64,000 nt of DNA from Paenibacillus sp. J45TS6 (GTDB lineage Bacteria > Bacillota > Bacilli > Paenibacillales > Paenibacillaceae), in contig NZ_BOSJ01000009.1 in NCBI RefSeq assembly GCF_018403285.1, positions 118,397-182,396 on the forward strand, in the 5' to 3' direction. Shown here one piece after another: positions 47,132 to 56,049 of this stretch; positions within the stretch are counted from its first letter, which is position 1; the number at the start of each line of letters is the position of its first letter. The position numbers and the translations under genes are program-made. The notes beneath the pieces were generated by a model. The model ran no database searches. It saw only the letters and a program-made list of their open reading frames with translations, and was not told where the DNA came from.

Positions 47132-47851
47132 ATGAACCGAGGAAATAAGCTGCTCGATTATGTAAAATTGCTTGATTCCTCACTTCAGGTAGGAGGGTTT
47201 TCTCACTCCTTCGGACTTAAGTCAAAGATTGAGAGAGGAATGGTCTGTACTACGCAGGATCTGGATACGTTTATGCGTCACGAACTTTACCCTAATCTCA
47301 TCAGAATCGAAGGTCTGGCCATCAAAGGAACATACAGCGCTGCTGCTAAGCAAGATTACCGGAGAATAGCACTTATCGATAAGACGCTTCATGTTCAACA
47401 CTCTCCTGCAGAACAGCGGAATTCACCAAGAGCAACGGGAAAACGACTCATCAAGTTATCCAAAGCATTGCATCCATGGATGGACTTTTCTCCACTTGAA
47501 AAAGCCGCCGAACAGTACGGCGCTGTCATCTCTTTGCCTGTCGTTCATGCTTGGATTAATTACGAGATTGGCGTCCCCCTATTAAATGCCGTATCCAGCT
47601 ATCTCCACGCTGCCAAGAACGTGTGCTTCCTTCACGCAAGACAACTCCTTTCTTTGAAACCAAACGAACTTGAACAACTATATAGAACATTAGGAGAACA
47701 TTTAGATCAGGAATGGAACAAAATAGATCTGTCTGACACCTCTGTATTTCACCCTTCCCGTTTCACCATCCAACCTTTTCTTCCTAACTTTCCTTTTCCT
47801 GAAGAAGGCACTAAGGCATTCAGAACTCCATCAAAACTCTCCTCGTATTAA
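47132..47851 (+). CDS. UreF-like urease accessory protein
   Basis: 239 residues. UreF signatures: LLDSSLQVGGFSHSFGLK (~13-30; the 'S-P-x-G-x-y/F-x-h-S-x-G-L/E' region) and ATGKRLIKLSKAL (~101). UreF helps UreG/UreD load nickel into urease. Here it stands alone, with no ureA-C, D, E or G adjacent; urease genes may lie elsewhere. The last ~35 residues are Phe/Pro-rich and unlike canonical UreF. GGGAGGCG precedes ATG 47132. Confidence 0.8.
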   Translation: MNRGNKLLDYVKLLDSSLQVGGFSHSFGLKSKIERGMVCTTQDLDTFMRHELYPNLIRIEGLAIKGTYSAAAKQDYRRIALIDKTLHVQHSPAEQRNSPRATGKRLIKLSKALHPWMDFSPLEKAAEQYGAVISLPVVHAWINYEIGVPLLNAVSSYLHAAKNVCFLHARQLLSLKPNELEQLYRTLGEHLDQEWNKIDLSDTSVFHPSRFTIQPFLPNFPFPEEGTKAFRTPSKLSSY

Positions 47852-47959
47852 GCACCCTCTTCCTCCCCTTAAAACACGCCGATTATCCATTTCGGCGTGT
47901 TTTTCATCATCTATCGACGATATTGTCGGAAAAGAAAGACGTATGTAAGTTATTCATCA

Positions 47960-47988
47960 TTGTTAGATGACGTAACAACGTATATAAT
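47960..47988 (+). promoter_or_regulatory. Promoter of the PAS gene with overlapping GlnR/TnrA box
   Basis: TTGTTA (47960-47965), 17-base spacer, TATAAT (47983-47988). The sequence TGTTAGATGACGTAACA (47961-47977) is a perfect TGTNA-N7-TNACA site lying across the -35 and spacer, so bound GlnR would block it. Confidence 0.75.
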
Positions 47989-48077
47989 ATAACTATACTT
48001 TTATAGAAATACAAAGAAGACAACTCCTTCTTTATTCATTTTTTAAGAACGAAATATTTAATAGGGAGAGACGGCCA

Positions 48078-48701
48078 TTGTCTGAAGCAAACCCGCTTAC
48101 ACTCGAAGATTCCTACGATCAATTTCGTTCTGCGACTGTAATAATTAATGAAGAAGGACTCATTTCTTCATACAATCAAACATGGCTCACCAAAATTTCT
48201 GAGCTTCTTCCCTATCCTGCAGAGAGCTATTTAAAGATGAATTATTACAGGGTCCTTAGTGAAATTCCAGGAACCTGCATACACAATATACAGCTCATTA
48301 TTCTTCATCTGCAAAAAGTATTGGAACGACATACAACCGGTTACGCCTGCGAAATAAGTACCCTTACAGATCAAGGGTATACATGGTTTCAGTTAGAAGC
48401 TTCCCCATACAAAACTTCTCTTCAGCCCGATTTTGTCGGTCTCGTCATTTCGTATTATGACATCACTCCTTTTAAAACACTGGAAACCCATCTCAGCCAC
48501 GCTTCCTCCCAGATCAAAACCCTTCGGGGTATGCTGCCCATTTGCGCTGTATGTAAACGAATTCGAGACGAAGAGGATGAATGGAATCCTGTCGAGAGTT
48601 TTGTAGAAAAAAATACACACGCCGAGTTTACACATGATATTTGTCCTGATTGTATAAGAAGAGTGTACCCTCAGTATTCTCATTTTCTAGACGAAGCCTA
48701 A
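48078..48701 (+). CDS. PAS-domain protein with C-terminal Cys motif
   Basis: 207 residues, TTG start with AGGGAGAG upstream. Residues ~15-135 are a PAS-like sensor domain (ATVIINEEGLISSYNQTWL; EISTLTDQGYTWFQLEASP; LVISYYDITPFK). Then a coiled segment leads to LPICAVCKRIRDEEDEW ... CPDCIRRVYP (~150-197), the short Cys-bearing module often found after PAS/GAF or receiver domains. It has no kinase or output domain of its own. Its GlnR/TnrA-marked promoter and location beside ureF and urt suggest a nitrogen-linked sensor. Confidence 0.75.
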   Translation: MSEANPLTLEDSYDQFRSATVIINEEGLISSYNQTWLTKISELLPYPAESYLKMNYYRVLSEIPGTCIHNIQLIILHLQKVLERHTTGYACEISTLTDQGYTWFQLEASPYKTSLQPDFVGLVISYYDITPFKTLETHLSHASSQIKTLRGMLPICAVCKRIRDEEDEWNPVESFVEKNTHAEFTHDICPDCIRRVYPQYSHFLDEA

Positions 48702-48705
48702 ATAA

Positions 48706-48746
48706 GCAACTCTTCTCTGTTCATCCGAACACAGAAGAGTTGCTTA
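48706..48746. terminator. Hairpin between convergent PAS and urtE genes
   Basis: GCAACTCTTCT ... AGAAGAGTTGC with CTGT/ACAG pairing inside; 11-15 bp stem. T-tract is weak on both sides. Confidence 0.7.
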
Positions 48747-48785
48747 GAGAAGCGCAGGATAGAGTACCTAATTAACGTTTTTTCA

Positions 48786-49481
48786 TTAAACCGTCAGATA
48801 ATGTTCGAAGCTGGCAAGCTCAAGCTCTTCCGGTTTCCCATGCATGGCAATAGCGCCTTTATCCATCACATAGATATAATCCGCCACACTTCGAACGAAT
48901 TCTTCGCTTTGTTCCACAAGTAAAATTGCTGTATTCCCCTGATTCTTAATCTGAATGATAACATCACGGATGTCATCTACAATAGACGGCTGAATCCCTT
49001 CTGTCGGTTCATCAAGCAATAATAATCGCGGCCTTGTAGCAAGCGCCCTGGCGAAGGCAAGTTGCTGCTGTTGACCACCGCTCAGATCGCCGCCCTGTCT
49101 ATTCATCATCGTCTTCAGCACAGGAAACATTTCGAGCACATCTGCTGGAATTACTTTCGTTCCCTTAGGAGCCGTTTCAAGTCCAAGCAACAGATTTTCT
49201 CTGACACTCATCTGCGGAAAGACATCTCTTCCCTGAGGGACATAGCCAATTCCAACCCGAGCACGTTTGGCCGAATCCCACTTTGTCACTTCTTTTCCAT
49301 CCCAATGAATACTGCCTTTACGAACCTTTAATATACCCATTAGTGTTCGCAGCAGTGTTGATTTTCCTACCCCGTTGCGACCCATTAAACACACAACCTG
49401 GCCTGGTTTTATATCGAGGTGCACCTGACGAAGCACCACACTTTCCCCGTACCCGGATTCAACCCCCTTCAACAACAGCAT
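48786..49481 (-). CDS. urtE: Urea ABC transporter ATPase UrtE
   Basis: 231 residues from ATG 49481 (ATG 49484 also possible), after AAAGGAGG. Walker A GRNGVGKST, signature LSGGQQQQL, Walker B LLLLDEPTEGIQ. The fold matches LivF/UrtE-type ATPases. It is the last gene of the urt operon and overlaps urtD by 23 bases. Confidence 0.93.
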   Translation of the reverse strand: MLLLKGVESGYGESVVLRQVHLDIKPGQVVCLMGRNGVGKSTLLRTLMGILKVRKGSIHWDGKEVTKWDSAKRARVGIGYVPQGRDVFPQMSVRENLLLGLETAPKGTKVIPADVLEMFPVLKTMMNRQGGDLSGGQQQQLAFARALATRPRLLLLDEPTEGIQPSIVDDIRDVIIQIKNQGNTAILLVEQSEEFVRSVADYIYVMDKGAIAMHGKPEELELASFEHYLTV

Positions 49482-50277
49482 CATTCTTCCTCCTTTTGCC
49501 CAAATACACTTCGGCAACTACTGGATTCTGCTGAACCTCTTCCATCGTCCCTTCGGTGAGCAGTGTTCCTTCATGCATTACAGTGACCTTCTGCGCATAC
49601 TGTCTAACAAATTCCATATCATGTTCCACCACCACTACAGATCGCTCTTTTGCAATTTCTGTCAACAGCACCCCCGTCTTATTCGTCTCTTCATCCGTCA
49701 TTCCTGCAACAGGTTCATCAAGCAGCAGCACCTCAGGCTTTTGAAGTAAAAGCATTCCAATCTCAAGCCACTGCTTTTCTCCATGGGATAAAGAGCCCGC
49801 CCTAAGATTCAAGCGATGTCCTAGACCAATCTGTTCCACCACTTCTTTCATTTCTCTTGTGAGACAACCCCCTCGCCGTTTACGCAGCGTGGAAAATACT
49901 TTTTTGTTAGGATTCTGTGCGATCTCTAAATTCTCACGCACAGTCAGCCCTCCAAATACAGAAGGCGCTTGAAACTTACGGCCAATACCGAGTCTTGCGA
50001 CCTGATGTTCTTTCTTAGAAATAAGATCCGTACCATCCGGAAGAAGAACCTGGCCTGATACAGGTTTGGTTTTTCCGCAGATCACATCAAGCATGGTTGT
50101 TTTTCCCGCTCCATTTGGACCGATTAAGAAATGAAGTTCTCGCTGTTTTAAGGATAAATTCATATTACGTACTGCTACAAATCCAAAGAAAGAAACCGTG
50201 ATATCTTGAACCGTGAGCACGATCTTTTCGTTAGGAAGTTGCTTGCTTATGCTTACGTTTACGGACGGACTGACCAT
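49459..50277 (-). CDS. urtD: Urea ABC transporter ATPase UrtD
   Basis: 272 residues from ATG 50277, which has a perfect AAAGGAGGT site seven bases upstream and overlaps urtC by 47 bases. Walker A GPNGAGKTT (~52), signature LSHGEKQWLEI (~163) and Walker B LLLDEPVAGMTDEE (~183). It pairs with UrtE to energise urea uptake. Confidence 0.93.
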   Translation of the reverse strand: MVSPSVNVSISKQLPNEKIVLTVQDITVSFFGFVAVRNMNLSLKQRELHFLIGPNGAGKTTMLDVICGKTKPVSGQVLLPDGTDLISKKEHQVARLGIGRKFQAPSVFGGLTVRENLEIAQNPNKKVFSTLRKRRGGCLTREMKEVVEQIGLGHRLNLRAGSLSHGEKQWLEIGMLLLQKPEVLLLDEPVAGMTDEETNKTGVLLTEIAKERSVVVVEHDMEFVRQYAQKVTVMHEGTLLTEGTMEEVQQNPVVAEVYLGKRRKNDAVVEGG

Positions 50278-51331
50278 CTAGCGCACCTCCTTTTCGGACC
50301 CACATGCCAGTTACACTGTGATATACACCAACAAGGCCTTTAGGCATGAATAATACGATAGCTACAAATAGACCACCCATAACGAAAAGCCATCCTTCTG
50401 GATACGCTTCACTAATTCCTGTTTTTGCAGCGTTCAGCACTACAGCCCCGATCATAGCTCCAACCAGCGTTCCCCGGCCGCCAAGCGCAACCCATAACAC
50501 CATTTCAATGGAGGGAACAATCCCCATCATCGAAGGAGAGATGATGCCAACCTGAAGAACAAACAGCATCCCCGCAAGTCCAGCAAGCGCACCGGACAAG
50601 GTAAACGCCATTGTTTTGTACCATGCAGGATCATATCCGAGAAATCGAACTCGATTCTCACCATCTCTGGCGGCTTCGAGCACTTGACCAAACCTGCTGC
50701 GCACCACTCTTTTGCAGAGCACATAAGACAAGACTAGAATCAGAAGCGTTACATAATAAAGGATAATGGTCGTTGATGGACGATGAAGCTCCATCCCAAA
50801 AATGTGATGGTATCCGGTTAACCCATTGGTTCCTCCTGTCCATTCCTGCTTCCCTACAAACAGCGTTACCATGATCATGACTAGCGCCTGCGTTAATATG
50901 GTGAAATATACACCGGTAATCCGGTTTCGAAAGGTGAACAACCCAAGCAAGAAAGCAAGTAATCCGGGCAATATGATTCCAAGTAAAAACGCAGAAGGGA
51001 AAGACCGAAAGATCGCCCAAAACCAGGGAAGTTCCGTCACACTATTCCATACCATGAAATCGGGCAGTGCCGACCCGCTGGCTTGTAATTTTAGATACAT
51101 CGCCATGGCGTAAGCACCAAGTCCAAAAAATACTCCGTGTCCTAGACTTAGCACCCCTCCATAACCCCAGATCAGATCAAGGCCAATGGCAAGAATCGCT
51201 AAAGCAAGAAATTTCGCAAGTAAGCTTAACCGAAATTCCGTGGAGACGAGCGGCGCCAGACTCATCAGAATCAGCACTACTCCCCAGGCAATTCGCTGCC
51301 CCCGTGTTCCCAGTCTATTTATAAACGGCAT
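50231..51331 (-). CDS. urtC: Urea ABC transporter permease UrtC
   Basis: 366 residues of the LivM/UrtC family with about ten helices (GLDLIWGYGGVLSLGHGVFFGLGAYAM is the typical signature region). The basic tail (VRKRKHKQATS) runs over the urtD start. It forms the membrane channel with UrtB. Confidence 0.93.
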   Translation of the reverse strand: MPFINRLGTRGQRIAWGVVLILMSLAPLVSTEFRLSLLAKFLALAILAIGLDLIWGYGGVLSLGHGVFFGLGAYAMAMYLKLQASGSALPDFMVWNSVTELPWFWAIFRSFPSAFLLGIILPGLLAFLLGLFTFRNRITGVYFTILTQALVMIMVTLFVGKQEWTGGTNGLTGYHHIFGMELHRPSTTIILYYVTLLILVLSYVLCKRVVRSRFGQVLEAARDGENRVRFLGYDPAWYKTMAFTLSGALAGLAGMLFVLQVGIISPSMMGIVPSIEMVLWVALGGRGTLVGAMIGAVVLNAAKTGISEAYPEGWLFVMGGLFVAIVLFMPKGLVGVYHSVTGMWVRKGGALDGQSVRKRKHKQATS

Positions 51332-51344
51332 CCTAAGTCCCCCT

Positions 51345-52250
51345 CTAGTCTAAACTCCGTGAACGTAGTGCCACGAGCCCTCTCGGTTTCCATTGAAGGA
51401 AAGCAACGATGCATGCAAATACAAGCACTTTACCGATGGATGCACCTGTGTACGTCTCGAATAAGGTATTGAAGACCCCTATTCCAAGGGCCCCCGTCAC
51501 GGTACCAATCAATTTCCCTACACCGCCTAGAACAACAACCATGAATGCATCTACGATGTAATAGGTTCCAATCGATGGTCCGATGGGGCCAAGCAAAGTA
51601 AGTGCGCATCCTGCCACTCCCGCAATACCGGAACCAATAGCAAAGGTAAGTCCATCAACGCGCCGAGTAGAGATTCCAAGACAGCCTGCCATATTTCGAT
51701 TCTGCATAACAGCACGCATCCGGCGTCCTGCTGCTGTTTTATAAATATAGATATACATGCTGAAGAGCACGACAGCGACCAGCAGAATAATGAACAAACG
51801 TGTGTAAGGAAGCGTGATCCCTTCCGTAACCGCCACTCCTCCTTTAAGCCAGGAAGGACTGGTCACCCCGACATTCGGGGCACCAAAAATCGTCCTTGCC
51901 AGTTGTTGCAGAATCATTCCTACTCCCCAGGTTGCAAGCAAACTATCCAAGGGTCTTCCGTATAAGTGGCGGATAAGAAGCACTTCAAGCATCCAGCCGA
52001 CCCCCGCCGCAAGAAGGAATGCAGCAGGAAGCGCGACAAGATAGTACGTATTAAACCAAGAAGAGGGCATGTAGGAGACAAATAAATTTTGTGTTACATA
52101 AGTGGCATAAGCACCGACCATAATCATCTCGCCATGCGCCATATTGATAATGTTCATCAGTCCAAAGGTTACGGCGAGGCCGAGTGCAATCAGAAGCAGA
52201 ATGGAACTTACACTCAAGCCATTAAAAGCTTGCAGCAAAAACATATCCAT
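51345..52250 (-). CDS. urtB: Urea ABC transporter permease UrtB
   Basis: 301 residues of the LivH/UrtB family. The signature [28 protein letters not shown] (~24-51) is typical of the urea and branched-chain importers. Separated from urtC by 13 bases. Confidence 0.93.
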   Translation of the reverse strand: MDMFLLQAFNGLSVSSILLLIALGLAVTFGLMNIINMAHGEMIMVGAYATYVTQNLFVSYMPSSWFNTYYLVALPAAFLLAAGVGWMLEVLLIRHLYGRPLDSLLATWGVGMILQQLARTIFGAPNVGVTSPSWLKGGVAVTEGITLPYTRLFIILLVAVVLFSMYIYIYKTAAGRRMRAVMQNRNMAGCLGISTRRVDGLTFAIGSGIAGVAGCALTLLGPIGPSIGTYYIVDAFMVVVLGGVGKLIGTVTGALGIGVFNTLFETYTGASIGKVLVFACIVAFLQWKPRGLVALRSRSLD

Positions 52251-52294
52251 CGATTATGCCGCCTCCCTTCTAATCTATCTATAGTAGAAACAAG

Positions 52295-53557
52295 TTATTT
52301 AGCGCCAAGTGATTTTCCCCATTCATAGGTTTCCAGATACGGATCAGGCTTCACAGGCTCACCCGAGTTCCAGAGTTCTTTGAACTGTCCATTGGACTGA
52401 ACTTCGCCTATACGTACCGTTTTGTATATATGCTGGTTCTCTCCATCAATGGTCACTTTGCCGCTTGGCGCATTAAACTCAATGCCTTTAGCTGCTTCTT
52501 TCACTTTAGCCACATCAACAGATCCTGCTTTTTCAACTGCTGCTTTCCATAAATAAACGGCAGTATATCCGGCTTCAATAGGATCAGCAGTCACCCGGTC
52601 AGCTCCATATTTCGCTTTATAAGCAGCCGTAAATTTAGTGTTCTCCGGTGTGTCCGTTGTTTGGTAATAGTTCCAAGCTGCTAAATGACCTGCGAGTACA
52701 TCCGCACCAATACCGCGAATCTCTTCTTCCGCTACACTGACAGACAAGGTCGTTAGATCCTCTGATGTGATCCCTGCGTCTTTTAGTTGTTTGAAGAAGG
52801 CAACGTTGCTATCTCCATTCAGCGTGTTATAAACAACATCTGGTTTTGCGGCTTTGATCTTGTTGATAATTGTGCTGTAATCCGTATGACCAAGGGGAGT
52901 ATATTCTTCTCCGGCCACTTCTCCCCCTTCTGCCTCAAGCTGTGCCTGAATGACTTTGTTCGCTGTTTTAGGGAAGACGTAATCCGAACCCAGCAGGAAG
53001 AATTTCTTGCCACGATTCTCAAGCAGCCAGCTTACAGATGGAACAATCTGTTGATTGGTTGTAGCTCCGGTATAGAAAATGTTCGGGGAGGATTCAAGTC
53101 CTTCGTATTGTACGGGATAGAATAACAGTCCATTATTTTGTTCAAAAACAGGCAGCATGGCTTTTCGACTTGCCGATGTCCAGCCACCAAACACCGCAGC
53201 CACTTGATCTTGCTGCAGAAGTTTCCCAGCTTTTTCTGCAAAAGTTGGCCAATCCGAAGCACCATCTTCCATAACGGGTTCGATTTGTTTTCCGAGCACC
53301 CCGCCCGCCCTATTTATTTCTTCAATCGCCAACATTTCGGAATCTTTAACCGATACTTCACTAATAGACATCGTTCCGCTGAGAGAATGCAGAATGCCCA
53401 CTTTAATCGTGTCACCATCTGAAGCACTTACCGTACCACTGCCTTCCGCAGCAGACGATTGCCTAGCTGGACCTTCTCCTCCAGATACACAACCAGATAA
53501 CATAATCACACCTGTTAACACCACAGGAAACCATTTACCGAACTTTCGCATCAACAT
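52295..53557 (-). CDS. urtA: Urea ABC transporter binding lipoprotein UrtA
   Basis: About 420 residues from ATG 53557 (nine bases after AAGGGG). Signal peptide with lipobox MLSGC. Mature part of family 1 / Leu-Ile-Val-type fold with UrtA-specific segments ([55 protein letters not shown]). It binds urea outside the membrane. Two GlnR/TnrA boxes upstream indicate nitrogen control. Confidence 0.94.
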   Translation of the reverse strand: MLMRKFGKWFPVVLTGVIMLSGCVSGGEGPARQSSAAEGSGTVSASDGDTIKVGILHSLSGTMSISEVSVKDSEMLAIEEINRAGGVLGKQIEPVMEDGASDWPTFAEKAGKLLQQDQVAAVFGGWTSASRKAMLPVFEQNNGLLFYPVQYEGLESSPNIFYTGATTNQQIVPSVSWLLENRGKKFFLLGSDYVFPKTANKVIQAQLEAEGGEVAGEEYTPLGHTDYSTIINKIKAAKPDVVYNTLNGDSNVAFFKQLKDAGITSEDLTTLSVSVAEEEIRGIGADVLAGHLAAWNYYQTTDTPENTKFTAAYKAKYGADRVTADPIEAGYTAVYLWKAAVEKAGSVDVAKVKEAAKGIEFNAPSGKVTIDGENQHIYKTVRIGEVQSNGQFKELWNSGEPVKPDPYLETYEWGKSLGAK

Positions 53558-53634
53558 GAACCCCATCCCCTTTAATCAGTTAGCCCAAACCGAACATTTA
53601 TTTCCTGTTTTTCCATCAATGTTTGGTATCTCAC

Positions 53635-53664
53635 ATTATAGAGGGATGAAATCTTTAGTGTCAA
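53635..53664 (-). promoter_or_regulatory. Promoter of the urt operon
   Basis: On the - strand TTGACA (53664-53659), 18-base spacer, TATAAT (53640-53635), both consensus. The -35 is inside GlnR/TnrA box 1. Confidence 0.8.
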
Positions 53665-53675
53665 TATACCTTACA
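53659..53675. promoter_or_regulatory. GlnR/TnrA box 1 (urt)
   Basis: TGTCAATATACCTTACA is a perfect TGTNA-N7-TNACA palindrome covering the urt -35 element. Confidence 0.85.
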
Positions 53676-53752
53676 TATTTTTATTCTATGCCTAGTTATA
53701 TGGTGCATAACAACAAAAATAAAGAACTGAATTGACAATTTGTCTAATATTA

Positions 53753-53769
53753 TGTGAGTATAATTTACA
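53753..53769. promoter_or_regulatory. GlnR/TnrA box 2 (between urt and the 45-residue gene)
   Basis: TGTGAGTATAATTTACA is a second perfect TGTNA-N7-TNACA site, its centre 94 bases from that of box 1 (about nine helical turns), which would allow looping. It also covers a TATAAT that could serve the divergent small gene. Confidence 0.85.
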
Positions 53770-53805
53770 TGAAAAACAGAATACACGGTGAAAGGTTGAG
53801 TTCAC

Positions 53806-53943
53806 GTGCACTGGTCAGAAGAAGAAAAGGATACATCACTCGTCGTTTGCGAAAAAGAAGCTACATTCCCTAATGGAACGAAACCCGTTCCATTCCCAGA
53901 CCTATTCGCTAAGCAAGCTAACTACGAAATCACTGCCGCTTAA
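53806..53943 (+). CDS. 45-residue hypothetical protein beside the urt promoter
   Basis: GTG start with AGGTTGAG upstream and a strong terminator downstream. Acidic, soluble, one Cys, with a Pro/Phe-rich middle (FPNGTKPVPFPDLFAKQ). No family recognised. It is divergent from urtA across the GlnR/TnrA boxes and so may be nitrogen controlled. Confidence 0.6.
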   Translation: MHWSEEEKDTSLVVCEKEATFPNGTKPVPFPDLFAKQANYEITAA

Positions 53944-53963
53944 AAAATATAAAAACAAATCAG

Positions 53964-53996
53964 ACAGACCATGATCTATAAGATCATGGTCTGTTA
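53964..53996 (+). terminator. Intrinsic terminator of the 45-residue gene
   Basis: AGACCATGATC-tataa-GATCATGGTCT; perfect 11-bp stem. Confidence 0.8.
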
Positions 53997-54031
53997 TGTG
54001 ATAGCTATTTTAAATACCCTTATGTAATCCG

Positions 54032-54421
54032 TTATTTTCTGTTACCCTTCTCAGGAGCTTTGCTGGCGTAGAGACTCATCTGTTTTCTTTTGCGATATTG
54101 CGTGAATTCAATATACTCTCTGATGAATGTCTGCTCTTCCGCAGTTAACCCCTCTACGTTTACATTCAAATCAAGTGTATCCATATGATAGACAGCTTTC
54201 TGCTCTCTAATCTCTTCATTAAACTTGCCAAGCATGATCCAATCCAAACTCACCCCAAAAAAAGCAGAAATCTCAATTAGTTTCGCTGTACTCGGAGTTG
54301 ATTTCCCCCGCTTCCAATCCCCTAAATTACCTGTGCTAATTTTTAATTCCTCACAAAACGCTTTTTTGGTCATGCCTCTATTCATAATTAGATGCTCAAT
54401 TCGTTCGTAAATCGAATGCAT
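54032..54421 (-). CDS. XRE-family helix-turn-helix regulator
   Basis: 129 residues. Cro/C1-type HTH at ~8-62 (MTKKAFCEELKISTGNLGDWKRGKSTPSTAKLIEISAFFGVSLDW). The C-terminal half is helical and charged without recognised ligand domain. Its target is unknown; no partner gene is adjacent. Confidence 0.85.
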   Translation of the reverse strand: MHSIYERIEHLIMNRGMTKKAFCEELKISTGNLGDWKRGKSTPSTAKLIEISAFFGVSLDWIMLGKFNEEIREQKAVYHMDTLDLNVNVEGLTAEEQTFIREYIEFTQYRKRKQMSLYASKAPEKGNRK

Positions 54422-54652
54422 ATAAGACCGCCTTCCATGAAGTCATACTAATCTGAAAGTCCAGCAATCTGTAGACTAGCAACTCATATAACCCAGGTTT
54501 TAATTCCATATTATAACACACAACATGTGCGTTCTCCGTCCGATATTTGTACTTACTGTGGGCGTTCTATATAGTTATATCTGTCACTGGTGATTACGAT
54601 AAAAATACGTTATTCTTGATATGATGGCCTCTATTTATGAAGGAGTGAACAA

Positions 54653-55495
54653 ATGAGTAAAATTAAAATTGTGACGGACTCTACACTGGATCTCGACCTT
54701 TCCGTCATTCAAAGATACGGTATTGAAGTGGTACCTCTTTCTTTTACCATTAAAGACGAAACCTATCTTGACCAAATAGATATTACACCTGAAGAATTCA
54801 TTCAAAAAATGATCCAAAGCGATGAGCTGCCTAAGAGTTCTCAGCCGGCTGCCGGCGAATTTTTAGAAAGATATAACCGGTTTCATGAAGAAGGGTACGA
54901 GATCATATCCATTCATATGACCGGAGGCATGAGCGGCACTGTACGTTCAGCGCAAATGGCTGCCGACATGTCAGATGCCAAAGTAACTGTCATCGATTCC
55001 GAATTTACATCCAAAGCACTCGCTTATCAAGTAATCGAAGCTGCTATAATGGCGGAGCAAGGCAAAACAGCTGAAGAAATCATAAGTAAAGTAGAAGAGG
55101 TCAGGAAAAATACGAAACTGTTTGTCGCGGTAGATACACTTGATAACTTGGTAAAAGGCGGACGCATCGGAAAAGGAAAAGCACTGATCGGCTCTCTCCT
55201 GCATATCAAGCCTGTTGCTTCTCTTATTGATGGTAACTATACTCCCGTCGTAAATCTTAGAAGCCAAGCCCAGATCGCAAGATATCTGGCCAAGCAGTTT
55301 GCTGAAGATGTGAAAGGAAAAACAATTCACAAAGTGGGAATCGCACATGCCGAAAACCTTAAACTCGCTTCTCAGCTGAAAGATTTAATTCATGAGCTTA
55401 CTGGTTATGAAGATGTAGAGATCAGTTATACCTCACCTATCATCAGTACACATACAGGTGTCGGTGCAATTGGGTTTATGTATTATTTTGAATAA
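54653..55495 (+). CDS. DegV-family fatty-acid-binding protein
   Basis: 280 residues. N-terminal VTDSTLDLDLSVIQRYGIEVVPL (~6-28), then SSQPAAGEFLE and HMTGGMSGTVRSAQMAAD (~87-104), C-terminal TSPIISTHTGVGAIGFMYYF: the complete DegV signature. DegV/FakB-type proteins hold fatty acids for phosphorylation. AAGGAGTG precedes ATG 54653. Confidence 0.93.
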   Translation: MSKIKIVTDSTLDLDLSVIQRYGIEVVPLSFTIKDETYLDQIDITPEEFIQKMIQSDELPKSSQPAAGEFLERYNRFHEEGYEIISIHMTGGMSGTVRSAQMAADMSDAKVTVIDSEFTSKALAYQVIEAAIMAEQGKTAEEIISKVEEVRKNTKLFVAVDTLDNLVKGGRIGKGKALIGSLLHIKPVASLIDGNYTPVVNLRSQAQIARYLAKQFAEDVKGKTIHKVGIAHAENLKLASQLKDLIHELTGYEDVEISYTSPIISTHTGVGAIGFMYYFE

Positions 55496-55508
55496 ACTTT
55501 ATTCCATT

Positions 55509-55560
55509 GAATCAATTTCATAATACCTTTCGTCGCTTTAATCAGTTATGAAATTGATTC
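55509..55560. repeat. 15-bp perfect inverted repeat after degV
   Basis: GAATCAATTTCATAA (55509-55523) and TTATGAAATTGATTC (55546-55560), 22-base loop. No T-run follows; a distinct terminator (55593-55646) comes later. Confidence 0.75.
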
Positions 55561-55592
55561 CATTATAATTTAATACTCTCCTTTCTAATCTC

Positions 55593-55648
55593 AAAAGGAC
55601 TTTTCTTGGCCCGTATTCTCAATCGGTTCCGGAAACAGTCCTTTTACT
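55593..55648 (+). terminator. Terminator of the DegV gene
   Basis: AAAAGGAC and GTCCTTTT arms around a ~38-base loop with GGCCC/GGTTCC-rich interior. Confidence 0.5.
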
Positions 55649-55688
55649 ATTTTTACGCCCAGATCACTCTTTCTATGAAAAGAAAAAA

Positions 55689-55721
55689 ATAAGAGCCTTA
55701 TGCTAATGCACAAGACTCTTC
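55689..55721 (-). terminator. Terminator of the tRNA Glu-Lys-Leu transcript
   Basis: AAGAGCCTT-atGC-taat-GCac-AAGACTCTT with a long T-run on the - strand. Confidence 0.75.
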
Positions 55722-55731
55722 TTCGATATGA

Positions 55732-55814
55732 TGCGGTCGAGAGGACTCGAACCTCCACGGGTATACACCCACTACCCCCTCAAGGTAGCGTGTCTGCCAT
55801 TCCACCACGACCGC
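55732..55814 (-). tRNA. tRNA-Leu (GAG), second copy
   Basis: Identical to the copy at 46707-46789 over all 83 bases. Last tRNA of the Glu-Lys-Leu cluster. Confidence 0.95.
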
Positions 55815-55829
55815 ATATAAGATTATAAC

Positions 55830-55905
55830 TGGTGAGCCATGAAGGGCTCGAACCTTCGACACCCTGATTAAAAGTCAGGTGCTCTACCAACTGAGCTAAT
55901 GGCTC
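55830..55905 (-). tRNA. tRNA-Lys (TTT)
   Basis: Acceptor GAGCCAT/ATGGCTC, D arm AGCTCAGTTGGTAGAGC, anticodon loop CTTTTAA, T arm GGTTCGAGCC; CCA is encoded. 76 bases. Confidence 0.95.
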
Positions 55906-55977
55906 TTGATGAGAAGTTCCATGATGTTATATGCCATAACACGTATTGGTTTCTTCATAAATCATTAAGAGAAAAAG

Positions 55978-56049
55978 TGACCCGTAGGGGATTCGAACCC
56001 CTGTTACCTCCGTGAAAGGGAGGTGTCTTAACCCCTTGACCAACGGGCC
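55978..56049 (-). tRNA. tRNA-Glu (TTC)
   Basis: Acceptor GGCCCGT/ACGGGTC, anticodon stem CCTCC/GGAGG with loop CTTTCAC, T arm GGTTCGAATCC. 72 bases, CCA not encoded. Confidence 0.95.
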
